This document shows, piece after piece, positions 1-5,735 of a DNA stretch of 5,923 bases. The notes below the pieces were generated by a model. The model had not been told where the DNA came from. It did no database searches and was given only the letters and a program-made list of their open reading frames with translations. This DNA is from a bacterium (GTDB lineage: Bacteria > DYJV01 > JALVYZ01). The DNA lies in contig JALVYZ010000460.1 of the NCBI GenBank assembly GCA_027037705.1, forward strand, positions 1 through 5,923, written 5' to 3'. Within the stretch, counting starts at the first letter, position 1. Every line of letters starts with the position of its first letter. The translations under genes and the position numbers were made by a program.

Positions 1-1
1 T

Positions 2-703
2 TCCTTCCCTCATAGACCAAAAAATTTTACTCATATAATTAATACAAATAAAGAAGGTGCAAAGTTATTGAAAGAATTACCAAAGTTAAAACATTTTTAT
101 GTAAATGAAATAAAAAGTTTTATTGAATCTGGAGGTGTAATAATTGATTTAAGAGATGCAACAAGTTTTGGAGGATCACACATCCCAGGAAGTATTAATA
201 TTGGATTAACAGATAAATCTCCAACCTGGTTAGGAACAACTGTTGAGCCAGATAAAAAAATTATGTTAGTGGCAAATAGTTTTGAAGATATAAATAAAGC
301 ATTAACATTATTTAGAAGAGTAGGGTATGACAATATAGTAGGTTATTCAATTGGGATTAATTCTTGGATTTTAGCTGGAGAAGATACAGGGTTTTTACCT
401 CAAATTTCTATTCATAGTCTTAAACATGTGTTAGAAAAATATGGGAATCATAATGTTATTGATGTTCGAAGTGAAGATGAATGGAATAGCGGTCATATAA
501 AAGAGGCATTACATATTCCTCTTGAAAAACTTATAGATTCTGAAATTAATTTAGGAGTAGAAGACCATATTAGTGTAATTTGTGGATCTGGATATAGGTC
601 AAATATTGCTGCATCAGTTTTAAAAACAAGAGGATATAAAAATGTTTACAGTGTAATTGGTGGAATGACTGCATGGAAAAGAAAATTTGAAGTAGTTTAT
701 TAA
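2..703 (+). CDS. C-terminal part of an MBL-fold hydrolase/double-rhodanese fusion (5' end outside window)
   Basis: The frame is open from base 2 to the TAA at 701-703, so 233 residues are visible. A TTG at 68 behind a purine-rich stretch could be taken as a start. However, the 22 codons before it also read as protein (FPHRPKNF...NTNKEGAKLL). This resembles the linker that follows the metallo-beta-lactamase domain in persulfide-dioxygenase-like hydrolases fused to rhodanese domains. Two rhodanese domains follow. The first (about bases 95-385) has DLRD and SHIPGSINI but reads LVANSFED where the active-site Cys loop should be, so it is probably non-catalytic. The second (about 410-690) has IDVRSEDEW, SGHI and the loop CGSGYRS, whose Cys codon at 581-583 is the likely persulfide-carrying residue. 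The family acts in cytoplasmic sulfane-sulfur or thiol-persulfide metabolism. The rhodanese call is firm. The MBL fusion is inferred from the linker and from general architecture. Confidence 0.8.
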   Translation, partial: SFPHRPKNFTHIINTNKEGAKLLKELPKLKHFYVNEIKSFIESGGVIIDLRDATSFGGSHIPGSINIGLTDKSPTWLGTTVEPDKKIMLVANSFEDINKALTLFRRVGYDNIVGYSIGINSWILAGEDTGFLPQISIHSLKHVLEKYGNHNVIDVRSEDEWNSGHIKEALHIPLEKLIDSEINLGVEDHISVICGSGYRSNIAASVLKTRGYKNVYSVIGGMTAWKRKFEVVY

Positions 704-717
704 ATTATATAATTATC

Positions 718-746
718 TTGACATTAAATTTTTAATAAATTAAAAT
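718..746 (+). promoter_or_regulatory. Sigma-70/sigma-A type promoter of the small-peptide gene
   Basis: A perfect -35 box TTGACA (718-723) is followed by a 17-base spacer and the -10 box TAAAAT (741-746, 5 of 6 consensus bases). Transcription would start near 752-755, about 46 bases before the peptide ATG at 800. It lies just after the stop of the rhodanese gene, so the peptide gene is probably transcribed independently of it. Box sequence and spacing are seen directly; activity is inferred. Confidence 0.75.
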
Positions 747-754
747 TTTAATGT
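721..754. promoter_or_regulatory. 34-bp imperfect palindrome over the promoter, candidate operator
   Basis: The outer arms ACATTAAA (721-728) and TTTAATGT (747-754) are exact inverted repeats. The inner arms TTTTAAT (730-736) and ATTAAAA (739-745) are also exact. Only the pair 729/746 and the central pair 737/738 fail, so 15 of 17 pairs match. The element runs from inside the -35 box through the -10 box to about +1, the position where a dimeric repressor would block RNA polymerase. High A+T makes chance palindromes more likely. It has no GC stem, so it would be a poor terminator for the gene upstream. Confidence 0.45.
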
Positions 755-757
755 AGA

Positions 758-776
758 TTTCTCCATGAAGGAGAAA
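758..776 (+). promoter_or_regulatory. 5'-leader hairpin before the peptide gene
   Basis: TTTCTCC (758-764) and GGAGAAA (770-776) form a perfect 7-bp stem around the loop ATGAA, within the predicted short leader. The CTCC of the left arm could pair instead with the GGAG of the real Shine-Dalgarno site (789-792), so two mutually exclusive folds are possible. Pairing is seen in the sequence; a regulatory role is inference. Confidence 0.35.
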
Positions 777-786
777 AAAATCCAAG

Positions 787-795
787 AAGGAGGTG
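787..795 (+). promoter_or_regulatory. Very strong Shine-Dalgarno site of the peptide gene
   Basis: AAGGAGGTG is a near-complete complement of the 16S rRNA 3' end. It sits 4 bases before the ATG at 800, with the GGAGG core 6 bases away. It is among the strongest sites in the window. It is the main reason to believe that the tiny ORF behind it is translated, and at a high level. Confidence 0.85.
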
Positions 796-799
796 TAGT

Positions 800-862
800 A
801 TGAAGGTAAAAAAAGTAGTAAAAAAATCATCTGGTCTTTGTAAATGTGGAAGCTCTTGCTAA
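800..862 (+). CDS. 20-aa Cys-containing peptide, candidate RiPP precursor
   Basis: The gene encodes MKVKKVVKKSSGLCKCGSSC and ends with TAA. The first half is basic and low in complexity, with six Lys, and would serve as a short leader. The last seven residues, CKCGSSC, hold three Cys (14, 16, 20) plus Ser and Gly, and would be the core. A complete expression unit frames it: a near-consensus promoter, an ideal Shine-Dalgarno site, and hairpin/T-tract structures directly after the stop. The next gene is a radical SAM/SPASM enzyme with a RiPP-recognition-like segment, the usual partner of such peptides. I infer that the enzyme modifies the core, for example by thioether or other Cys-linked chemistry. 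I do not recognise the peptide family. It is much shorter than the SCIFF (six-Cys) precursors that pair with other SPASM enzymes. Being a real gene is likely; the precursor role is fairly likely; the final product is unknown. Confidence 0.72.
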   Translation: MKVKKVVKKSSGLCKCGSSC

Positions 863-877
863 TTAGCAAGAATTTTT
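854..877 (+). terminator. First hairpin/T-tract after the peptide gene
   Basis: Bases 854-871 form a perfect 18-bp palindrome (TCTTGCT, loop AATT, AGCAAGA), followed by TTTTT at 873-877. It overlaps the last codons and stop of the peptide gene; the TAA straddles the stem and loop. It may act as a weak terminator or as a 3'-end-stabilising stem working with the stronger hairpin just downstream. Confidence 0.45.
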
Positions 878-882
878 AGCTT

Positions 883-906
883 GCCCGGTTTTAACCGGGC
901 TTTTTT
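883..906 (+). terminator. Strong intrinsic terminator between peptide gene and maturase gene
   Basis: GCCCGGT (883-889) pairs with ACCGGGC (894-900) around a four-base loop, and six T follow (901-906). This is a textbook Rho-independent terminator and by far the most GC-rich element in its surroundings. It stops just before the radical SAM start codon at 910. Expression of that gene would therefore depend on readthrough, giving much more peptide mRNA than maturase mRNA, an arrangement common in RiPP operons. Confidence 0.85.
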
Positions 907-909
907 ATT

Positions 910-2343
910 ATGGAAAAATTAAAAGATAAAATTTGTAGAAAATTTTGTTTCTTTTTTAAAGAAAATAAAGAATTACCATTAGAAGAAAAATGTGGGACAT
1001 TTCGATTTTTTTATAATCATCAAAATTTATTAAAAGATTTAACTCCCTCAAAAAAGATAAATTCAGAAATTAATAAAAAAATTATTAATTATTTTTGTAA
1101 ACCAATATGTGATTACTATATTAAAGACTGTGATTGGACAAATCCAGAGATTAAAAATAAAATTGAACCATGTGGTGGCTTTTATTTTTTACAAGAATTA
1201 TTTAATAAATATGTTATTCTGCAAGAAGAATTTTTTATTAAAAAACTTGAAAATTTGTTTCTATTTGACAGGAAAAGAGATGAACTTTACGAGCTTGATG
1301 AAAATGCTCTTGAATTTTTTAAAAATTGTGATGGTTCGCATAAACTTTATGAAATAATAAAAGATTTTGAAACTACAATTTATTTAATTGAAAATGGAAT
1401 AATAAAATTAAGTAAAGAAAAAAAATCAAAGAAGATAAAGCTTCCTAATATTGAAATCCCTTCTCCAAGTCTAAGATATCTTGAAATTCAGTTAACTTAT
1501 TCATGTAATTTAAGCTGTAAACATTGTTATCTTGGAAATAAAGAAAACATTCATTTAGATTTTAATTTATTAAAGAGGATTTTAGATGAATTTGAAGAGC
1601 TTCAAGGACTAAGAGTTCTTTTTTCTGGTGGGGAACCTTTTTTATACAAATATATTTATGAATTATTAGATTTACTTGAAAAATATTCGTTTAGAAGGGT
1701 TTTTATTTCAAATGGAACTTTAATTAAGAAAGATTTGCTTAAAAATATTGACCAAATTCAAATTAGTTTAGATGGCCTTGAAAAATCTCATGACTTTATA
1801 AGAGGAAAAGGAACTTTTAAAAAAATATTAGAAAATATAGAACTTATAAAATCACAAAATATTGATATCTCAATTGCAACAATGATTCACAAAAAAAATT
1901 TAAATGAATTTGATGAGCTTGAAAAATTGATTAAATCTATTGGTGTAGTTGAATGGGGAATTGATGTGCCAGTAGTAGAGGGGAATTTAAAGAATCATGA
2001 ATACTTATTAGTAACTCCAGAAGAGGCAAAATATCCTTTAAGTAAAAAATTTGGAGGGAGTTTTCACGAGCCTTTATCAGGATATGCTTGTGGTGCTCAT
2101 TTATCCACTATTTTTCCAGATGGGAAAATAGCTAAATGTGGATTTTATTATAATAATGCATATGCAGATTTAAATGATGATTTTTTAATAGAAGCTTTGA
2201 ATAATAAAGAAAATCTGAAACTTAATAATCTTGAATGTAATAAAATTCAATGTAAATTTTTAGAAGAGTGTAGAGGTGGTTGTAGATACAGAGCTGGTGA
2301 TGAATTAAAAAAAGATTGTTATATGTGTGTATTATTTTCTTAA
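910..2343 (+). CDS. Radical SAM/SPASM peptide maturase with PqqD-like recognition segment
   Basis: This 477-aa protein has four parts. Residues 1-100 form a Cys-rich region with C9, C13, C28, C63, C67, C74 and C88, including two CG(T/G)F motifs. Residues about 115-168 (LFDRKRDELYELDENALEFF... to ENGIIKL) look like a PqqD/RRE winged helix that would bind a peptide leader. Residues about 188-370 are the radical SAM core, with the CNLSCKHC motif (C199, C203, C206) that binds the SAM-cleaving 4Fe-4S cluster, and SGGEP at 239-243. Residues about 390-477 are a SPASM domain with C394, C410, C443, C448, C454, C458, C470 and C473 for auxiliary clusters. Its likely substrate is the 20-aa Cys peptide encoded just upstream. 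No Shine-Dalgarno site precedes the ATG, which lies four bases after the terminator T-run. An in-frame TAA at 892-894 rules out a longer form. The enzyme class is firm; the substrate is inferred and the bond formed is unknown. Confidence 0.88.
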   Translation: MEKLKDKICRKFCFFFKENKELPLEEKCGTFRFFYNHQNLLKDLTPSKKINSEINKKIINYFCKPICDYYIKDCDWTNPEIKNKIEPCGGFYFLQELFNKYVILQEEFFIKKLENLFLFDRKRDELYELDENALEFFKNCDGSHKLYEIIKDFETTIYLIENGIIKLSKEKKSKKIKLPNIEIPSPSLRYLEIQLTYSCNLSCKHCYLGNKENIHLDFNLLKRILDEFEELQGLRVLFSGGEPFLYKYIYELLDLLEKYSFRRVFISNGTLIKKDLLKNIDQIQISLDGLEKSHDFIRGKGTFKKILENIELIKSQNIDISIATMIHKKNLNEFDELEKLIKSIGVVEWGIDVPVVEGNLKNHEYLLVTPEEAKYPLSKKFGGSFHEPLSGYACGAHLSTIFPDGKIAKCGFYYNNAYADLNDDFLIEALNNKENLKLNNLECNKIQCKFLEECRGGCRYRAGDELKKDCYMCVLFS

Positions 2344-2918
2344 TAAGATGTTTTTAAAATTCCTTTTGTAAATATTTCAACAAAGTATTCTGAAAGTTTG
2401 TCAGGCTTTATACTGCCATTAGGATGATACCATTTAATTGTATAATGAACCATTCCAAAAAAACTAAAAGCAAGGACTGTTAAAGGAATATCTTTTAATT
2501 TTCCCTGTAAGTTTAATTCATTAAAAATTGATTTTATAAGGTTTAAATATTTTTTTTCTTTTTCAATTAAAATTTTTTTGTATTTTTCATTTAACGAATT
2601 AAGTTCATTTACAAGTAATATTAAATCATTTTGTTTGCTAACATAGTATTTTGAATAAAATTTTAATACATTTTTTAATTTTTCTTCAGGAGAAATATTC
2701 ATTTTTGAAATTTTTTCTAAATTTTGTAATGCTTCATCCATTACATTATCTAATATTTCAAATAAAATTTGTTCCTTACTTTTAAAATAATGATACAAAG
2801 TGGCTTTTGTTATATCTAAATTTTCAGAAATTTCCCTCATTGAAGTCGCTGCATAACCTTTTTTTGCAAAAAGTTCAGTTGCAGCATTTATTATTTCATT
2901 ATATCTATTTCTCCTCAT
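2340..2918 (-). CDS. TetR-family transcriptional regulator, probably acyl-CoA responsive
   Basis: At 192 aa it has the normal TetR length. The N-terminal DNA-binding domain (residues about 5-50) shows the family pattern AATELFAKKGYAATSMREI followed by the recognition helix region ITKATLYHYFKSKEQIL. The rest is a mostly helical ligand-binding and dimerisation domain ending in KWYHPNGSIKPDKLSEYF...FTKGI. This tail resembles TetR proteins that control fatty-acid or sterol-CoA genes. The start at 2918 is supported by AGAGGA ending 6 bases upstream, which overlaps the stop codon of the dehydrogenase gene; the gap between the genes is only 9 bases. It is thus the last gene of the acyl-CoA operon and probably represses that operon from a site outside the window. 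Its stop overlaps the stop of the convergent radical SAM gene. The family is certain; the ligand is inferred from context. Confidence 0.9.
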   Translation of the reverse strand: MRRNRYNEIINAATELFAKKGYAATSMREISENLDITKATLYHYFKSKEQILFEILDNVMDEALQNLEKISKMNISPEEKLKNVLKFYSKYYVSKQNDLILLVNELNSLNEKYKKILIEKEKKYLNLIKSIFNELNLQGKLKDIPLTVLAFSFFGMVHYTIKWYHPNGSIKPDKLSEYFVEIFTKGILKTSY

Positions 2919-2927
2919 TTATATCCT

Positions 2928-4079
2928 CTAATACATTGCATTTATTCCAAGTAATTCTCTTCCAATTGTTAATTTATGCATTTCAGATGTCCCACCTAAA
3001 ATGTTTGATAAAATTGAATCAAGATAATGATGAGCAACAGGATATTCATCAGAACATCCATAAGCACCATGAATTCTAATTGCTTCTTCAGAAGCTCTAA
3101 CAGCAAGTTCAGAACTTAACCATTTTGCAGCAGATAGCTCTTTAGCATGAGGTAGACCTTTATCTTTTAAATATGCAGCATAATATACTTGCCATCTAAT
3201 TGAACTAATTTCTGCATACATTTTTGCAATTTTTTCTTGAATTAATTGAAAACCTCCAATTGGCTTTCCAAATTGTTCACGTTCTTTTGCATATTTTATT
3301 GACCAATCAAGACAACTTTGAGCCATTCCAATACATCCAGCAGATATAAATAATCTTGCAGTATCAATGCCTTTTAAAGCATTCTGCAAACCTCTTCCAA
3401 CTTTTCCAATTACATTCTCTTTTGGTATTTTACAATCATCAAAATATAGATTGGCAATATCTCCAGCTCTATCACCTATTAAGTCATTTCTCATTGCTGA
3501 AAAGCCTGGTGTATCTTTATCAAGTATAATTAATACCATCCCTTTTGGGCCAAGAGATTTATCAGTCTGAGCAAGAACTATGATATAATCAGCAATATTT
3601 CCTGCACTTATAAAATTTTTACTTCCATTTATTATCCAGTAATTTCCTTTTAGTTCAGCTTTTGTTTCAATTGCTCTTGCATCTGAACCTGCATTAGGTT
3701 CTACAGTTGCAACAGCAATTATTTTTTCACCTTTGCATAGTGGGGGAAGATATTTTTTTTTCTGTTCTTCACTCGCACAGTGAAGTAAAATTGTGCCAGC
3801 TAAAACTCCATGTCCAAGGGATACAAGGGTTTGGGTCCAGCTTGCCCAGCTTAATTGTTCCCAGACAATTACACTTGAAACATAGTCAAGTCCACTCCCG
3901 CCATACTCTTTGGGCAAGTGGATTCCAATAAAACCTGTTTCTCCCATCTTTTTTATTAAATCAAAATTAATTTTTCTTTTTAATTCAAATTCTCTCAATG
4001 TAGGAAGCATTTCTTTTTCTGCAAATTTTCTTGCAACATCTTTTAACATTTTTTGTTCATCTGTTAATTCAAAATCCAT
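2928..4079 (-). CDS. Acyl-CoA dehydrogenase-family flavoprotein lacking both usual catalytic Glu positions
   Basis: This 383-aa FAD enzyme has the standard family length. The N-terminal helical domain starts MDFELTDEQKML, and GFIGIHLPKEYGGSG follows. The flavin/substrate beta domain has VEPNAGSDA (126-134) and NGSKNFISAG (151-160). The C-terminal helical domain has EREQFGKPIGGFQLIQ (266-281), IHGAYG and GGTSEMHKLTIGRELLG. I chose the ATG at 4079 because AAGGAGG (4085-4091, minus strand) sits 5 bases before it. A GTG at 4118 would add 13 residues, but it has no such site and turns this Shine-Dalgarno sequence into codons. The glutamate base of medium-chain enzymes (YEGT) is G362 here. The alternative base of isovaleryl-CoA and long-chain enzymes, just before the conserved Arg242, is A241. 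The protein may therefore be an acyl-CoA reductase, a desulfinase-like enzyme, or a dehydrogenase with a relocated base. The neighbours point to acyl-CoA catabolism. Confidence 0.9.
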   Translation of the reverse strand: MDFELTDEQKMLKDVARKFAEKEMLPTLREFELKRKINFDLIKKMGETGFIGIHLPKEYGGSGLDYVSSVIVWEQLSWASWTQTLVSLGHGVLAGTILLHCASEEQKKKYLPPLCKGEKIIAVATVEPNAGSDARAIETKAELKGNYWIINGSKNFISAGNIADYIIVLAQTDKSLGPKGMVLIILDKDTPGFSAMRNDLIGDRAGDIANLYFDDCKIPKENVIGKVGRGLQNALKGIDTARLFISAGCIGMAQSCLDWSIKYAKEREQFGKPIGGFQLIQEKIAKMYAEISSIRWQVYYAAYLKDKGLPHAKELSAAKWLSSELAVRASEEAIRIHGAYGCSDEYPVAHHYLDSILSNILGGTSEMHKLTIGRELLGINAMY

Positions 4080-4084
4080 TTTTT

Positions 4085-4091
4085 CCTCCTT
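4085..4091 (-). promoter_or_regulatory. Shine-Dalgarno site that fixes the acyl-CoA dehydrogenase start
   Basis: On the minus strand this reads AAGGAGG, 5 bases before the ATG at 4079. It is a near-perfect ribosome binding site and decides against the longer GTG start at 4118. The remaining gap up to the carboxyltransferase stop (4092-4151) shows no convincing promoter or terminator, so the two genes are probably co-transcribed. Confidence 0.8.
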
Positions 4092-4151
4092 GCAAATCCT
4101 ATTCTTAATCTCCAACACAATAACTATTTGATATTAATATTTTTTGTTAGT

Positions 4152-5711
4152 TTATAACGGCATGTTATCATGCCATTTATTCTTAAAAGGTTCTCTTAAT
4201 TTATTTTTTAATAGTTCAAAATGGTTAATTGCATATTTTCTTATATCCTTTGGTTCAATTATATCATCTATGTAAGAGACTTTTGATGCAATTGCAATTG
4301 AATCAGCATATTCTTTTCTATATTCTTCAATTTTCTCCTTTAAAAATTTTTCTTTATCTTCAGCTTTATCTAATTCATCTTTATAGAATAACTGAACTGC
4401 CTGTTCTGCACCCATTGGACCTATTTCAGCAGTTGGAAGTGCAAATACAAAATCAGTCCCAAACCCAGGTAAGATCCCCATTCCAAGAGCAGCTCCACCA
4501 TAAACTTTTCTTAATAAAATCGCAATCTTAGGGACAGTAGCTTCAGATAAAGCAAACAATACCTTTGCTCCATGTCTGATAATCCCTTCATATTCTTGCT
4601 GTTTTCCAGGTAAATATCCAGGAGTGTCAACTAATAAAAGTAAAGGGATATTAAATGAATCACAAAATCTTATAAATCTTGCCTGCTTAAATGAACTCTC
4701 AACAGTCATGCATCCTGCTTTTACTATCGGTTGATTAGCAACTATACCAACTGTTTTTCCATTCAATCTTGCAAATCCAATAACTACTTCTTGAGCAAAT
4801 TCCTTTTTAATCTCTAAAAATTCTTCATTATCAACAATAGATTTTATTACCTTTTTTACATCATAACCTGTTTTAGGATTTTCTGGAATTATATTCTCAA
4901 TTTCTATACATTCTCTAACTGGTGAATCTTTACATTTTATAACAGGAGGCAATTCTTTGTAATTAGAAGGTAAAAATGATAATAGTTTCCTTATCTCTTT
5001 AAAACATTCTATTTCAGAGTTTACCCTAAAATCGCATATTCCTGTAATTTGACTGTGAATTTTTGCACCACCAAGAGTTTCTAAATCAACTTTTTCTCCA
5101 GTAACTTTTTCTATAACTCTTGGTCCTGTAATAAACATTCTTGATATTCCATCTACCATAAAAATAAAATCTGTTAATGCTGGAGAATAAACAGAACCAC
5201 CAGTACAGTTCCCTAAAATCGCTGAAATTTGAGGAATTGTTCCAGAGCATTTTGTATTTATGTAAAAAACAACCCCAGCATGTTTTTCATCGCTAACTTT
5301 ATACGGATCATCACTTCCAGCTAAATCTGGTCTGATTACTCTTGCTCCAGGAGAATCATTTAATCCAATTATTGGTATACCAGATTTTAATGCAATTTCA
5401 TAAATTTTATATAACTTTTTACCATGCATATATCCTTGAGAGCCGCCAAAAACAGAAGCATCATGTGCAAACACACAAATCTTTCTCCCATCAATTGTAC
5501 CATGTCCAATAATTATACCATCTCCGGGAGCTCCAACATTATATTTCACCAATAAATTAATTTCCTGAAAGCTTCCTTCATCTAAAAGTAAATCTATTCT
5601 TTCTCGAGGAGTTAATTTTCCTTTTTCTTTTATCTTTTTTAATTTTTCAATTCCTCCACCTGATTTTGCTTCTTCTTTTACTTTTTTCAATCTATCAATT
5701 AAACTTTTCAT
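4152..5711 (-). CDS. Biotin-dependent acyl-CoA carboxyltransferase (PccB/MmdA-like beta subunit)
   Basis: At 519 aa the protein has the usual length of propionyl-CoA carboxylase beta or methylmalonyl-CoA decarboxylase alpha subunits. It has two crotonase-fold halves. The N-terminal half has KLTPRERIDLLLDEGSF (32-48), LNDSPGARV (117-125) and the oxyanion-hole region GNCTGGSVYSPALTDF (167-182). The C-terminal half has NQPIVKAGCMTVESSFKQARFIRFCD (326-351), LLLLVDTPGYLPGKQQE (357-373) and the second oxyanion region YGGAALGMG (404-412), then LPTAEIGPMGAEQAV. It would transfer a carboxyl group between carboxybiotin and an acyl-CoA; no biotin carboxylase or carrier gene is visible. The motif YGGAYDVM of propionyl-specific enzymes reads YGGAALGM, with Leu409 where the specificity Asp is expected, so propionyl-CoA should not be assumed. 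A decarboxylase role is also possible. AAGGGG lies 7 bases before the start, and the synthetase stop is 24 bases upstream. Confidence 0.9.
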   Translation of the reverse strand: MKSLIDRLKKVKEEAKSGGGIEKLKKIKEKGKLTPRERIDLLLDEGSFQEINLLVKYNVGAPGDGIIIGHGTIDGRKICVFAHDASVFGGSQGYMHGKKLYKIYEIALKSGIPIIGLNDSPGARVIRPDLAGSDDPYKVSDEKHAGVVFYINTKCSGTIPQISAILGNCTGGSVYSPALTDFIFMVDGISRMFITGPRVIEKVTGEKVDLETLGGAKIHSQITGICDFRVNSEIECFKEIRKLLSFLPSNYKELPPVIKCKDSPVRECIEIENIIPENPKTGYDVKKVIKSIVDNEEFLEIKKEFAQEVVIGFARLNGKTVGIVANQPIVKAGCMTVESSFKQARFIRFCDSFNIPLLLLVDTPGYLPGKQQEYEGIIRHGAKVLFALSEATVPKIAILLRKVYGGAALGMGILPGFGTDFVFALPTAEIGPMGAEQAVQLFYKDELDKAEDKEKFLKEKIEEYRKEYADSIAIASKVSYIDDIIEPKDIRKYAINHFELLKNKLREPFKNKWHDNMPL

Positions 5712-5735
5712 TCTTTTTCCCCTTTTTATAAATTA

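Noticed and set aside
97-333. 78-aa minus-strand ORF inside the rhodanese gene
   Set aside because: It is the antisense shadow of a well-supported domain and has no recognisable protein features or start signal.
68-703. Stand-alone 211-aa rhodanese starting at TTG 68
   Set aside because: The frame stays open to the window edge, and the upstream codons read as the conserved linker of MBL/rhodanese fusions.
765-803. 12-codon leader ORF (MKEKKIQEGGVV) whose TGA overlaps the peptide ATG as ATGA
   Set aside because: It has no ribosome binding site (CTCC precedes the ATG) and its codons are simply the hairpin arm and the Shine-Dalgarno site. The coupling overlap is probably chance.
1109-1357. 82-aa plus-strand ORF inside the radical SAM gene
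   Set aside because: It is an out-of-frame shadow in A+T-rich coding sequence, with composition unlike a real protein.
4080-4118. Longer dehydrogenase starting at GTG 4118 (13 extra residues)
   Set aside because: The extra codons contain the perfect Shine-Dalgarno site of the ATG at 4079, and family members begin at MDFELTDEQ-like sequence.
2807-4531. Several plus-strand ORFs of 67-100 aa opposite the TetR, dehydrogenase and carboxyltransferase genes
   Set aside because: All lie antisense to conserved genes, lack ribosome binding sites and give low-complexity translations rich in Leu, Phe, Ser, His and Gln.
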